A stretch of 64,000 nucleotides of DNA from Trifolium pratense (taxonomy: Eukaryota > Streptophyta > Magnoliopsida > Fabales > Fabaceae): positions 47,762,856 to 47,826,855 of the forward strand of contig NC_060063.1 of NCBI RefSeq assembly GCF_020283565.1, read 5' to 3'. The notes beneath the pieces were generated by a model. That model ran no database searches and had not been told where the DNA came from. It saw nothing but the letters and a program-made list of their open reading frames with translations. Shown here one piece after another: positions 11,501-22,679 of the stretch (its first letter is position 1; each line of letters starts with the position of its first letter). Made by a program: the position numbers and the translations under genes.

Positions 11501-14153
11501 CATACACATTTTCAAACTCTTTCGAAGTCTCTTCTACTTTACATGCCTCAAGTTGACGGAGGCAAATTTCAATCTCTTTATCCCATTCCTCTTCCAAATC
11601 ATCAATAGAATTAGCAATGACTCTTTCTAATGGTAAGGATGGTGTTTCTTCAACTGAGACATCTTCCACCACTTCCTCTATCACGTCAACCTTGAAACAT
11701 TGTGGTTCATCGTCATGGTGCTTCATGGCTTTGAACACATTAAACATGACTTGCTCTCCATGTGTTCTCAACATGAGTTCTCCCATCTCAACATCAATCA
11801 ATGCTCTTCCGGTAGCTAAAAATGGCCTACCCAATAACAATGGTTCCACCTCGGCATCATCTTCCATATCAAGAATTACAAAATCAGCCGGAAAAACGAA
11901 TTCAGCTACCCTCACCAAGACATCATGAAGTATGCCATATGGATGCACAATAGATCGATCAGCCAAAGAGAGTTGCATTCTGGTAGGTTTTGCCACAGCT
12001 CCAGGTATCTTTTTCATCATTGATAAGGGCATCAAGTTGATGCTAGCTCCCAAATCACAAAGAGCGCGACCAACGGAAATGTTGCCTATAGAACATGGTA
12101 TAGTAAAACTTCCGGGATCTTTCTTCTTTTGAGGAAGCTTCTTTTGGATTATAGCGCTACATTCCTCCGTCATATCAACCGTGTCATCATCAAGAGGTTT
12201 CCGCTTCTTTGTCAAAAGCTCTTTCATAAATTTGGCATAAACCGGCATCTGCTCCAACACCTCTGCAAAAGGAATATTAATTTGAAGATCATTAAGCATC
12301 TTCATAAACTTCTTGAATTGTTGGTGATCATTTGCCTTTGCCTTCTTCTTGCGCGGATATGGTAATTTGGCATGGAATGAATTTTCCCTCTCTTTGTAAA
12401 CTTCTTTCTCTTCCACCCCCTTACCTCTCTTCTTTTCAACTAGCTTCTCATCACTCTCTTTTTCAATTTTTTTATTTTTGTCATTTTCAACTAACTCCTC
12501 AAATTCAACTTCAGAATCAGCTACTATCTCACACTCTTTTTCAACTTCTCCCTCATGTTTATTTTCAACTTCTCCCTCAACATCATTTTTTTCGTTCACT
12601 CCCTCAACAGTAGACTCAATTTTTTTCTTCGTCACAACTTCAGGTGAAGGAACCACTCTACTTCTCAAATTAATTGCCTTGCAGCTTTCATGACCAGGAT
12701 TATCTTTTGTAGAACCTTCAAATCCATTATTTTGAGTGGCCGCGAACTGCCTTGACAATTGACCCACTTGTGTTTCAAGATTTTTGATTGAAGCTTCATG
12801 ATTTTTGTTGGCAATGTCTTGGTTAGCTTTCATCTGATCTTGGCTAACCTTCATAGCTTCAAAATTTCCTTGAGTCACCTTGATAAATTGAGTAAGAGTA
12901 TCTTCTAATTGAGACGGTTTCCTTTGTTGAGAATTTTGTGAAGATGGTTGTTGTTGAGATTGAGAAGAACCTTGATTTCCTCCCCAACCAAAATTTGGAT
13001 GATCCCTCCATCCCGGATTATAAGTGTTTGAATACGGGTTGTGATTGGGGTTGTTCCTCTTGAAATTAGCTAAATACTTAGCTTCCTCCGAACCTTCAGG
13101 AAAACATTCACCATTTGAGTGACCTTGCCCACAAAAATCACATTTCACATCTTGAGCTGCCATGACTTGCATTTGTGGATTCGAAGAATTAGTAAAGTGT
13201 TTCAACATTGCTGCCATTTGAGTATTCATCAAAGTTGATTGAGCTAAAAGAGCGGTTTGAGTATCAAGCTCCAACATGCCTGGCTTCTTCTTTGCACCAC
13301 GATCATTTTGAACTCGGTATTCATTTTGAGCCATGGATTCAATCAACTCTCTAGCTTGAGTTTGATTCTTATTCTTCAAAGACCCACCTGCTGATGCATC
13401 CAAGAACATTCTAGTTTGAGCTCTCAACCCTTGAGTGAAGTGCTGCATCTGGGTATGATTATCAAGCCCATGCTTAGGACATTTCTTCAGATAAAGTTTG
13501 AATCTTTCCCATGCATCATATAGAGTTTCAGAATCTCCTTGTTCAAAGCTTGTTATGTCTTGCCTTCTTTCAAGGTACTTATGAATGGGAAAATACCTAT
13601 CCATAAACTTCATCTCCAACTCTTGCCAAGTGTTAATAGTATTCGGTGGTATTGTGTCTAACCAGTCTTTTGCTCTTCCAGTTAAAGAGTACTTAAAAAG
13701 CCTCAACCTCTTATCCGATGCGGTTACACCTGGTGGATCTGTGTAATCACATGCTTCATAGAAATGCTCAAGATGGAGATTTGGGCACTGTGTTTCAGCC
13801 CCTGAGTATTGATTTTCCTTAAGGGCGCTGAGCACTGAATTCTTGATGTCAAAAGACACGGGATTCCTAGGTTGAAAACCCAAATTGGCAAGCTCTCCGT
13901 TGTTTCTTTGGCCATAGTCACCTAACGTCCTTTCAGGCACAACTGGTGGGGGCGGTGGTGGATTTCCAGCCATGATGTTGGCTTCGTTGTCTGATGTGTC
14001 TGGACTAGAAACCACTTGTTCACTACTTTCTTGTGCAACACCTGCTAACCGGGCAACCTCTCGGGCTAACCGAACAGCTTTTCTGTTTGCTTTAGCTGTT
14101 TTCTCTATTTCAGGATCAAAGACAAGTTCTCTTGCTGCTTTCCTACCTTGCAT
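8556..14153 (-). CDS. Athila Gag-Pol polyprotein (gag, protease, RT, RNase H, integrase)
   Basis: Open from an upstream TTG at 14195; the first in-frame ATG is 14153, giving about 1865 aa. Numbering here is from 14195. Gag core is about 135-295. A CCHC-type zinc knuckle lies at 352-364 (spacing C-x2-C-x3-H-x4-C). The protease motif [10 protein letters not shown] is at 714. RT is about 970-1190 with the FMDD catalytic motif at 1160-1163 and the [14 protein letters not shown] block before it. RNase H is about 1308-1420 ([14 protein letters not shown]). The integrase HHCC finger is about 1515-1558, and the core is D1587, D1646, E1682, a canonical D-x35-E. The basic C-terminus contains [16 protein letters not shown]. 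No stop or frameshift was seen across about 5.6 kb, so the element may be autonomous. Gag and RT segments read as the Athila lineage of Ty3/gypsy. Confidence 0.95.
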   Translation of the reverse strand: MQGRKAARELVFDPEIEKTAKANRKAVRLAREVARLAGVAQESSEQVVSSPDTSDNEANIMAGNPPPPPPVVPERTLGDYGQRNNGELANLGFQPRNPVSFDIKNSVLSALKENQYSGAETQCPNLHLEHFYEACDYTDPPGVTASDKRLRLFKYSLTGRAKDWLDTIPPNTINTWQELEMKFMDRYFPIHKYLERRQDITSFEQGDSETLYDAWERFKLYLKKCPKHGLDNHTQMQHFTQGLRAQTRMFLDASAGGSLKNKNQTQARELIESMAQNEYRVQNDRGAKKKPGMLELDTQTALLAQSTLMNTQMAAMLKHFTNSSNPQMQVMAAQDVKCDFCGQGHSNGECFPEGSEEAKYLANFKRNNPNHNPYSNTYNPGWRDHPNFGWGGNQGSSQSQQQPSSQNSQQRKPSQLEDTLTQFIKVTQGNFEAMKVSQDQMKANQDIANKNHEASIKNLETQVGQLSRQFAATQNNGFEGSTKDNPGHESCKAINLRSRVVPSPEVVTKKKIESTVEGVNEKNDVEGEVENKHEGEVEKECEIVADSEVEFEELVENDKNKKIEKESDEKLVEKKRGKGVEEKEVYKERENSFHAKLPYPRKKKAKANDHQQFKKFMKMLNDLQINIPFAEVLEQMPVYAKFMKELLTKKRKPLDDDTVDMTEECSAIIQKKLPQKKKDPGSFTIPCSIGNISVGRALCDLGASINLMPLSMMKKIPGAVAKPTRMQLSLADRSIVHPYGILHDVLVRVAEFVFPADFVILDMEDDAEVEPLLLGRPFLATGRALIDVEMGELMLRTHGEQVMFNVFKAMKHHDDEPQCFKVDVIEEVVEDVSVEETPSLPLERVIANSIDDLEEEWDKEIEICLRQLEACKVEETSKEFENVYAVEEKESVKEDPKDTTPELKELPSHLKYVFLGEDSSQPAIISSELSSLEAEKLVRVLRDNKEAMGWSIEDLKGISPGFCMHKIKMEDEYKPVVQPQRRLNPTMKEVVKKEVLKLLKAGMIYPISDSAWVSPVHVVPKKGGMTVVRNEKNELIPTRTVTGWRICIDYRRLNQATRKDHFPLPFMDQMLERLAGQAYYCFLDGYSGYNQIVVDPADQEKTAFTCPFGVFAYRRMPFGLCNAPATFQRCMLSIFADMMENSIEVFMDDFSVFGKSFDHCLANLNAVLKRCISTNLVLNWEKCHFMVKEGIVLGHKISSKGIQVDQAKIEVIKDLPPPVNVKGVRSFLGHAGFYRRFIKDFSKIAKPLSNLLVKENDFKFDDDCLKAFVVIKEKLVTAPIIIAPNWDLPFELMCDASDYAVGAVLGQRHEKFFHAIYYASKVLNENQINYTTTEKELLAIVFALEKFRSYLIGSKVVVFSDHSALKYLLTKGDSKPRLLRWILLLQEFDLEIKDKKGVENVVADHLSRLDNPMVTIKEKCINEDFPDEKLLMISKRPWFADMANFKVGNEIPEEYSYQQKKKFFRDANFYFWDDPYLFKVGQDGVIRRCVDEEEAQSIMWHCHSAPYGGHHSGQRTAAKILQSGFFWPTLFKDCVEFVKRCDNCQRTGNVSKRNEMPLNEMLEVEPFDCWGIDFMGPFPSSKSNLHILVCVDYVTKWIEVIACPANDAHTVVKFIKNNIFTRFGVPRVLISDGGKHFCNKYLDNLLEKYNVKHKVATPYHPQTSGQVEVSNRQLKQILEKTVSSSRKDWSMKLNDALWAYRTAFKTHLGLSPYQLVYGKACHLPVELEHKAYWAVKFLNFDAGLAGEKRLLKLNELEEWRQQAYENAVIYKARTKRYHDKGLVSKEFHKGQQVLLFNSRLQLFPGKLRSRWSGPFVVKEVFPHGAVEIFAPGEEDRSFKVNGQRLKIYKGGEFNRHKVAMLFDDE

Positions 14154-14327
14154 AAACAACCAGAAAATACCTTTAGAAGCAACTGCACTACACAAGAATG
14201 AAAAAGAAAATAAAAAACAATTTAGGACTAATTTTTATATGTTTTTCTTCTTAAAGGAATGCTAAATAAAAATAAAACAATAAAACTACTAAGTATGGTC
14301 CAATCGCCTTGTTGATTCACTCAACAA

Positions 14328-14345
14328 TCCCCGGCAACGACGCCA
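14328..14345 (-). other. Primer binding site (tRNA-Asp type)
   Basis: On the minus strand this 18-mer is TGGCGTCGTTGCCGGGGA, one base from the tRNA-Asp PBS usual in Athila/Tat elements. It lies two bases inside the 5' LTR end (14348). Confidence 0.85.
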
Positions 14346-14347
14346 TT

Positions 14348-15478
14348 TGATGAAGTATCAAAGTAAGTATATAATTATCGTATCCACAGGGATTGTTCCG
14401 AATCAAATACGAGTAAATTGGATCATATAAAAGTAATTTGCAATAAAATAAAATAGGGGGAAGTGTTCAGATTTCAGACTTGAGAAAGTAAATGACAAGA
14501 AAATAAGGTTTTCTTTCAAGATGCGAAGGCGATTGGATCTTTTCGGTTCATCTGATCACTATTGTCTCGGATATCTCATGCGTATTAACAAATTACAAAC
14601 TTAGTTTCATGATTCGATTAAAATAAATAACTATGTCCAATGTCTTGGTACATAGTCCTCTCAATTGATTATCAATCCCTAATGTCTTAGGATGACCTAT
14701 AATCAATTGAGGTTTGTTTCCCTTTAATCCTTGAATTCACAATTAACAAACCTATATGTCTAAAGAATAAGTTAATTGTACAATTATCTCTAGGTCAATC
14801 AATTCGTTTCTAATGTCTTAGTAAACAAACAATTATAATCATCAAACAATTCGCGACGTTGTATAAAGCATTAAGAACAAGAGATAAAAGAATGAAACTA
14901 ACTTCGTAATTATATTAAAACATCATATGAAATTCATGGTTCAAGACAATAATAACTAGAATCCCCTAGGATCCAATCATAGAGTTTAGTTACTCATAAT
15001 CATAGAAACAACAATAATTAGAGTGAAAGAATTCATTACAATGAAGAACAATGAAGAAATTCGTGCTCTGATCTTGATCTCAAAAGTGCCTCTGTCGCCG
15101 TCAAAACTGTCCAACCCTAATTCTGAACAGAAAAAGTATATATATGGTGTAATCTGCGTACCGGCGCCCCGCGCCAGCCCGTCTGCGCGCCGCGCAGACT
15201 GACAGAATCTTCAGGCAATTCCAGCATCGTTTCTGCGCGGCGCGCCAGCTTGGCAGAATCTACAGACACTTGTAGCAGCTTCTGGGCGCGGCGCGTGATG
15301 CTTCCTTGGTCTAGGCGCAGTACACTTCTATTCCTTCACTTTTTGGCCTCAAATCCTTGTGTTCCGAGCATTCTTGTCATGATTCTTTTCCTCTTTATTC
15401 TTGCATAAAAACATACTAAATGCTATCTAGAAATGCCCTAAAATGTGGTTAAAACATAGTAATGACGTGAAGTCATCA
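14348..15478 (-). repeat. 5' LTR of the Athila element
   Basis: Drives the minus-strand transcript. Going 5' to 3' on that strand, a GC-rich palindromic block (15301 to about 15157) is followed at once by a TATA-like run (15145-15137), so the GC block sits where U3 promoter elements would be. Confidence 0.95.
15137..15145 (-). promoter_or_regulatory. TATA-like box of the Athila 5' LTR
   Basis: Run of alternating T/A (tatatatat) just downstream, on the minus strand, of the GC-rich block. Core-promoter role is inferred from position only. Confidence 0.45.
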
Positions 15479-15541
15479 TTCAGCTATGGGAAATAGGGAG
15501 TGAATAAACCCCTTGTGTGTTCATCTGTTCCAGCTAAACAA

Positions 15542-15782
15542 TGGTTTGTTTGGATTAATTTATTTGAAGTTATCTACTGAGATAAATACATGTAAAACTG
15601 TTTTAGAGAACTTAATAAACAATTTATGACATGCAGATAAGCTGTTTTCAACTTATTTGACAAGCTCTTCATGACAGCTTATGAAAACAGTTTATATGAA
15701 AATATTTTGACTTAGTTTAATATTTTGTTATAAAAATAACTTATACATAAGTACTTATATTTAAATTGCTATCCAAACATAA
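15542..15782. mobile_element. MITE (tttggat termini), copy 1
   Basis: Starts tggtttgtttggatta and ends gctatccaaacata: short inverted termini around about 240 bp of AT-rich sequence rich in aagcttat-like words. A second copy with the same order of words is at 21290-21553. Confidence 0.55.
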
Positions 15783-16833
15783 TCTAAGTAGGTTTTGTAT
15801 TTGTCTATTGCAACTTTGTGATGATTTGAATCTTGGATTTGCTTCTCAACACAAAGTTTTATTTAACCATTACATCTGATCTGAGGATTAATTATATCTG
15901 TGAAGATTATTGGTAAGAAAAAACTAGTTGATTGTATACACCTCTGAATGCATTATGAGGTTGAAAATAGACAACAGAGAAACATTAAGGAGACAATATA
16001 AGAGTGAAGAAACTGTAGTAAAATCAGCTAACTTCATAGCTACTAGTCAAAGTAACAGTTATCTTAAAAGTAGAGGTTGTGAAAACGCTAATATGAAAAT
16101 TCTTCAATATTATTATTTAGGATTGTGTGGTATAAATCACAAGACTCCAAGAGCACTTCACAACTTATAAAATTGTACTGAGTCTTAACAATGGGAACAC
16201 AATGTTTGGAATCTCCTTTACATTATCTTTGGTTTTGTGATAATATTATTATAATCATTAATCAATAACATTATCATCAAAAGATGTTTAATCTTTGTCT
16301 AAGGTCCAAACAAAACCATTTAGAATATGGATTAGAATAACTAATAGCATGTGGTATATGAGCTTCCACGAGACTCACTAGAGAATTTATGTGATTAAAT
16401 CTGAATTGGTCCCACCCTTTGTGTTATGATTAGTGGTAACAAAAGATTAGATCAAAATCATATTAATTAACATTGTCTCTACTTTTCTGTTGGAAAGTAT
16501 TTCATCTTTTACATGTATTTTGTGAGTCTTCAAAGGTATCAAATCCTGCATTTAATAATATCCTAAAGCTATATCTTTTATATGTATTTTAGTTCCTTAT
16601 GGTCTCCAAATTTGATTCTCTAAAGTTCCTTCTTAATGATTCTTTGGCTTGTAGCCAATTATCATTCTCCTAGATATTAGATTAAGGTGCATACCATAGA
16701 ATGATTCTAGCATATTTTCAAAACTAGTTTTCTGGCCACATACCCTCATTTGTTAATTAATTCTAGATACTTAATCAAGGAAACTTTAATTAACTTTTGT
16801 AACATTTGACTCCATTGAAATTTGAAATACAAT

Positions 16834-16941
16834 AAGCCACTAGATTTTGTCTAGTGGACGATGGTAAAGAGTTTGAATAGTATGCATGAGATTTTAGGTT
16901 CGATTTTCATTGATAATATTGTAAATTCACAAAAAGAAAAA
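16834..16941 (+). mobile_element. tRNA-derived SINE (family 1), with target-site duplication
   Basis: Flanked by a direct repeat ttgaaatacaat at 16822-16833 and 16942-16953. The body has a box A-like gtctagtgg, a box B-like aggttcga and an A-rich 3' end. Same family as the minus-strand copies at 45586 and about 51518; this is the most diverged copy. Confidence 0.7.
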
Positions 16942-18095
16942 TTGAAATACAATTAGTTATTGAGTTTCCCTGGTATGAATTGTTCGGGAGAATTCGAACT
17001 CGATTTTTAATAAGAACAATTTTTTGTCAGATTTTATACCTCACGATGAAGTATTATCAATGTCTCTTGTTCCTACAATGTACGTCTCACATATGTGGTC
17101 TATATAATATAGGGATATGCATAGAATTTTTCATAGTCTAACTAGGCTTCTTAGGATAATGATTGTTCTATATTTAGTGCAAGTTCTATTGTTTGTAACC
17201 ACCAATCCCACATCAGAAATTGGCTCCAAAAACCAACCAGCATTACCCATTTAATTCTTTTTTATTTTCAAAATATACTGTTCTCCATTTGGACTCAAAT
17301 ATAAACAAACAAATTATACTTGCTGGACTAAAACATAAGCAAAATTTGACTACTCATAGTACTGAGCATTGGCAAATCTTAATTGAAAGTGACATATTTA
17401 AATTTGGTGATAAACGTCTTTTTTGGAGTATTTATTAAGCATACTAAGAAAAAATGTAAAATAAAATTAAAGTTTTGTTTTTTGACAACAAGATAAAAAT
17501 AATGTTAGAGAAATAAATTTTTATATTTTTAAGGTATTAAATACACAAATTTCAAAATAAAATTTTCATGTTAATATACTTTTAACTAGTGTTCGCACTA
17601 TTTAGCATTTATCGGTATCTAATACAATATACAATAATACATTTTGAATGGGTCTTAATTTTTGTCAAAAAAAAAGGGGTCTTAATTAATTTTGGAGAGA
17701 AAGAGAGGGACATAATTATTTTTCATTTATAAATAGTCGAATGCATTAAAGGCTTTAAGTTTAACGTGTGTAATAAATTGGTTCTTTAAATTTTTTAAGT
17801 TTTAAATTTAAATTGACTTTAACTTTGTAATAGATTATACTATTACCCTTATAATGATCATTCATTACAAAAATGTCCATGTATCCATTTACCGAGTGAC
17901 ATGACATTGTATGCTTACGTGACCAATAAGAAAATTCTTACATGGTTGTTAGTTGAGAGAATCTATATGTGTCTTGAAAATTGTGAACAAAATTTTCTAA
18001 AATTCAGACCTTTCATTAAGCTTGATGAATGATTTTAAAGGAGTATTATGGTGGTATGATTGGTAATACTATCCAAATTAAAATATTGATTAAAA

Positions 18096-18136
<41 letters not shown>

Positions 18137-18528
18137 CATCATTATCTATCATGTAATTCACTAAAAAAAATATAAAATATCATATTTCACTTAACACACC
18201 AAAAATCGACTACCAACACATTTGAGTTTTCTAAGAGAGTGGAGGGAGGGAATTCTTAAAAAAAAAAGAAAGAGAGAAAGAAAGGAGGGATGAAGAGTTT
18301 TTTCTAAAACAAATTAAGGACACTATAAAATATTTTTTAAAATTAAATTAAGTGCGAATAAAATATTATATGATTATTTATATATTATTTTTTGAAAATA
18401 TTATACTTTTCTCATATGTTATTCGATGATCTGAAAATATTGTACGAAGAATCCTTCAAAGATGATGGTCACTTTCTCTAGAATATTCTTCGCCAAATCT
18501 CTACTCTTTCACTCCACCAAGAAGGCTT

Positions 18529-18798
18529 TTGGTGGTTCTGATAAGGTATCAACCTCTAGACTTGTTTCTTGGCCCCCTCCCCCCAGAGAACGTGATAAAG
18601 GTCAACGTTGATGGTAATTATATTGGTAATTCAAGGTCGTCCGACTTTTTTTGTAGTCTTTTGGAAAACATTTATGAAGGTTGGATACTAGATTTTGTAG
18701 GAAGTTGTGATTTCACTTCTATTATTAATGTCGAACTTCAAGTTATATCTTATGGTCTTGATATTGTTTGGAATCCGAAATATGAATTGTGCGTCTGA
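18529..18798 (+). pseudogene. RNase H-type domain remnant
   Basis: The frame reads PPENVIKVNVDGNYIGNS, then FFCSLLENIYEGWILDFVGS and NVELQVISYGLDIVWN. This follows the plan of plant LINE-associated RNase H domains (KVNVDG..., G.W..GF, ...ELxA...GL..AW) but is short, lacks upstream reverse transcriptase and ends early. A decayed fragment, not a gene. Confidence 0.45.
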
Positions 18799-19531
18799 TT
18801 CACAAATATCTCTAAGTCGGAAGCCTACTTGTTCAAAAACCGAGAGTGTTTTCTTTTTGTCCTATTTTATAATTTAATATTGTATTTGTTTAGCAGACTC
18901 TAAGAATCAAATTTCCATTAATTTAGTTTTCTGTATTTGATCAAACTTGATCCGCTCTCAATGGAAATGGAAATTGAAATTGCTACACTATATATAGGTA
19001 TCCATTATACTTTTTATATCAATTCATCATCCTTAAACTTCGGCTTTTCTTTGTAATAAATATAATTAAGTGATAATGAAGTTATAATCATTTCCTAAGA
19101 AATGTGGCTTCCTTTTAACTTTGTTAATTAAATATCAGAATTCGATTACGACACATTCATGTGAATGGAGTTATTCCAAAAGACAATGAGCACACGAGGA
19201 AAAAAACATTAGCTGACAAAATCAACGTGTGTAATTAATAAGCTCAGCATCAGCACTTGAAAGTGGCCATTAAAATTAGATTAAGTTACACTCAAGGATT
19301 TATTTGAGAATTATGAAGAGAGGGGAGATGATAACTTGGAGGTAAGAAATATAAAAGAAAATAGATAATTTTTTTTTATATTTATGGAGAAGTATTTTTT
19401 TTAAATGGTAAATAAATGCTTATAATTCATATTATTATTAAGTAAAGACTCTAATATACATCTTATTTATATATGGCAAGTGAATATATATATATTTTTT
19501 TTGTTATAAAAAGAGGGTGGGCCCAAAAAAT

Positions 19532-20063
19532 AAACTAAAATACTACGCGAACACTCTGAGACATGCAAACACCGGAAACATCATAAAAAAATGAGACTTT
19601 GGAGTTTTCTAGGAGGGCTCCCTAGAACATGCAAATCAAAAAGTTAGACTGAAATTTGCTAACCAATCAACTGATTTGTTTTCTTCTCGTTATGTATGGG
19701 TAAAACTGAACATGTCAATTCATGTTCTTGAGATAACGGAATACACTTGATCAAAGTAGGAATATTTTAGTTAACATTGCACTTTCCTATTAGACTGAAA
19801 TTAAAAGAAACTAAAATACTACGCGAACACTCCGAGACATGCAAACATCGGAAACATCATAAAAAATGAGACTTTGGAGTTTTCTAGGAGGACTCCCTAG
19901 AACATGCAAATCAAAAAGTTAGACTGAAATTTGCTAGTCAATCAACTGATTTGTTTTCTTCTCGTTATGTATGGTTAAAACTGAACATGTCAAATCATGT
20001 TATTGAGATAACGAATATGCTTGATCAAAGTAGGAATATTTTAGTTAACATTGCACTTTCCTG
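19532..20063. repeat. 276-bp direct tandem duplication
   Basis: 19532-19807 is repeated from 19808 to about 20063, both starting aaactaaaatactacgcgaa. Differences are few (for example ctctgag/ctccgag, aggagggct/aggaggact). The second copy ends within the shared cattgcactttcct and continues into the RNase H-like remnant. Confidence 0.85.
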
Positions 20064-20251
20064 TTACCATATCTGTCGACCAACACCTTCCCATCACTTT
20101 CTACTTGAAGATGGATAATTCGTTGCCTACGAGCTAAATTCATTCCGATATACATGCCCCACATCTCAACCGAATGAATAATTCTAATTGGTGCAAAAAT
20201 GAATAAACCTATCAAAATTATATTATTCACCTGAAGAGTGAATCGATACAT
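20045..20251 (-). pseudogene. RNase H-type domain remnant
   Basis: Minus-strand frame with SVEMWGMYIGMNLARRQRII followed by HLQVESDGKVLVD, close in pattern to the AEL-W-x-Y-x-GL-x-LA...VESDSK-VV part of LINE RNase H domains. It is truncated on both sides, with no flanking RT. It abuts the tandem duplication, suggesting the duplicated block was once part of the same retroelement. Confidence 0.45.
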
Positions 20252-20841
20252 ATCTAAATAAGATGTGTATCGAAGAATTTATCATATTTTTTATTCTGAA
20301 AATATTATAAGTACAACTTGAAGAATTTATATAAATTCTCCACAAAAAAAAATGATATTAATTTATTTTATATTATTATCAAGGTGGCTTTCGGTCTTGC
20401 AATTGATCATGTATGATATTTTACTCTGAAAAAGCGACAGCCCAAGATAACCTTGCTTGACTTATGTAAATTAATAATCTAACAGTTAACTGCTATATAA
20501 CGGATTCCCAATTATCTTAATTATTTTTATATAAAATGTACATATAAAGTTTTTTTTTACAGTACATAAAGTTGCTCCTACATGTATATGTTTCTTGCAA
20601 TCTTATTGGCATAAAATTAAGCACCGGCTGAACCCACCCAAAATCATGATAAGCATATGCTATAAATATAATGTGTCCAAGTATAATACATTTAATTTAA
20701 GAGCAGTTGTTATCTTATTGCTAGAGTTTCAATAAGGTATACTTTATTGAGTAATAAAATAAAATTACTATACTACATAACTATACTACATATATAAAGG
20801 GTGCGCATTCATGTAAAATCACATCAAATCTACACAATATT

Positions 20842-20924
20842 TTTTTTTTTTTTAAGAAACCAAAATGAGATATATTAACATAAACAGCCTCCCCAGCATA
20901 AGACGTACCGAGGAAGACTATACA
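20842..20924 (-). mobile_element. 5'-truncated retroposon stub with target-site duplication
   Basis: A 16-bp direct repeat aaatctacacaatatt (20826-20841 and 20925-20940) brackets an 83-bp insert whose minus strand ends in poly(A). The tail before the A run (gttaatatatctcattttgg) recurs on the plus strand at 24529-24652, so both are copies of one LINE or SINE 3' end. Confidence 0.7.
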
Positions 20925-21289
20925 AAATCTACACAATATTACAGGTGAAGAGTTGGATATGGATTCCAGATGCATCACTAGGACTTGATTCAGTTGGAAA
21001 TTAAAACTAAAAATATGTGATGATGCTTGATCATTGTTGGTATATCGAGTATGAATAGGAATAAGAGTCTCACATCACATTAGATAAAAAATTGGATATT
21101 GAACAACATATAAATGAGATGATTTAGAGTTAAAATGTGGTGTCAAACCTCAACGTCATAATCTTTAAATCCACTCAAATCCGACTGCAATCTTCCTATC
21201 AAATGTTTGGAAAAAGTATTGAAGACGTATCATAGTGATTCTTTCATTAGAAAGGTAGTCGACCTCAATCTTGAAGACATATCTATTAG

Positions 21290-21553
21290 GACTTGTTTGT
21301 ATTAACTTATTTGAGTTTATTTACTAGTATAAATTTTGTGAGACTGTTCGGAAGAACTCATAAAAATAGTTTATGATAATTTTCATAAGTTTTTTCTAGC
21401 CTATTTTCATAGTTCTGCAATACAGCTTATGAAAACAGCACGTAACATATATAGAAACAATTTATTTATTTTATCTTTTTATATATACATAAGCGATTAT
21501 CATCGTAAGAACTTATGCTAAAAACTGCAAATTAGCTGTTTATCCAAACAACC
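21290..21553. mobile_element. MITE (tttggat termini), copy 2
   Basis: Starts ggacttgtttgtattaact and ends tatccaaacaaccc. It shares internal words with 15542-15782 (cagcttatgaaaacag, atacataag). Confidence 0.5.
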
Positions 21554-22679
21554 CCCAAATTATACCTCTTTTTTGTGTGTTTCAGGACTACCATTATTTT
21601 AGACATCCCTTACAAGTAAATACACATATAAAGTCACAATCAAAGGAACATAATTGATTTCTTTCAAGATATGCAAAAATTATTTTAACAATGGTGAGAA
21701 ACCTAAACTTATTGAAATTCAATATAGGCTCACACATAAAATTTAGGAAATACTCTCAGGCCTAATAAACTAGTACTATTTATACAAAATGATTCCTTCT
21801 TAGTAAAGGAGTTGTTTCTTTTTTCTAATTAAAATAAAAAGCATACATGCAACCTCTCATTTACAATTGTATAATGGCCACTCCACAATGTTCTAATTTG
21901 TACACAAGAATCAAGTCCAACTATTCTTGAGTTTAGTGCAGAAATCTTTTGGTGCTTTTATGGATGCTAATCACATCTTTTCAGTGTTTAATCTCAAGGG
22001 AAAACTTCAAAAGAATTATGTCAAAGTTCATTTTCATATTCTTATATTCTTCTTAGCTATAATTATTTTTAATAAATATTAAGCTTTTCCCTACCATTAC
22101 TCATTATTCTAATTACTCTTCATATTTTTAGTTCAATGGTTTTTCTTTCGAAAAATTTGCCACAGTTCTTGGTCTTCGAAGCACCAGCAGTGCAATCCTC
22201 AGCAATCAAATCCTTACCATTGAATCTAATTTGCACCTTGATTCAATGATAAATATTTAGCTGTACTGATTGCACAGTTGTAGAGGAGTGGGGGACCTAG
22301 ATCCTTTACGATTGCAGTATGATGTTGAAATTGTAGTGACCATTATATTCATATCTTTAAATTTAATGGTTCTACAACTGCAACACCATACAGAATCGTA
22401 GAGGATATAATTTCAAGAAGTATGTGCTTGATTGGTAATATTGAGAAACATTAAGGGACATTTATGTACTTTCAAAAGAGCTAGCTAAGCTAGGGTACAT
22501 TAGATGAAGACCTCTTATTATATATCAATAGTAAAAAAAAAAAAAGAATAAAGCAATAATAATTCCCTCTCCAATTCTTATTTAAAAACCTTCAATCCAA
22601 CACCTTATTGAAGCCAAGAAACAAAGTGCTCATAAATACAATAATTTCTAGTATCATCCAAACTTCAACAACCAACAAC

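Larger units (their letters stand above)
4282..15478 (-). mobile_element. Complete Athila-type Ty3/gypsy LTR retrotransposon
   Basis: An 11,197-bp element in minus orientation. Both LTRs are 1131 bp (4282-5412 and 14348-15478), begin TGATGAC and end TTCATCA in element orientation. They are flanked by a perfect 5-bp duplication, ttcag, at 4277-4281 and 15479-15483. The primer binding site matches tRNA-Asp and a polypurine tract abuts the 3' LTR. The coding part is one uninterrupted gag-pol frame plus a further ORF between pol and the 3' LTR, the arrangement of the Athila lineage. I noticed one mismatch between the LTRs (c near 4541 versus t near 14607), which implies a recent insertion about 0.7 kb downstream of the UGLYAH stop. 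Confidence 0.95.
15479..22679. other. Gene-free, repeat-filled interval upstream of CAT
   Basis: Contains two MITE copies, a SINE, a LINE stub, two RNase H remnants, a (TA)n microsatellite (about 18100-18134) and a 276-bp tandem duplication, each listed separately. The remainder is AT-rich sequence in which I recognise nothing coding; the 80-aa and 72-aa frames at 15928 and 17220 have no family features. Confidence 0.6.

Noticed and set aside
14140..14195. Gag-Pol start at the TTG at 14195
   Set aside because: No reason to prefer a TTG; the first ATG at 14153 gives the normal start of this gag type. A splice acceptor-like tgcag next to it was noted but not used.
9156..14265. Plus-strand ORFs opposite gag-pol
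   Set aside because: Antisense shadows of the polyprotein frame with no features of their own.
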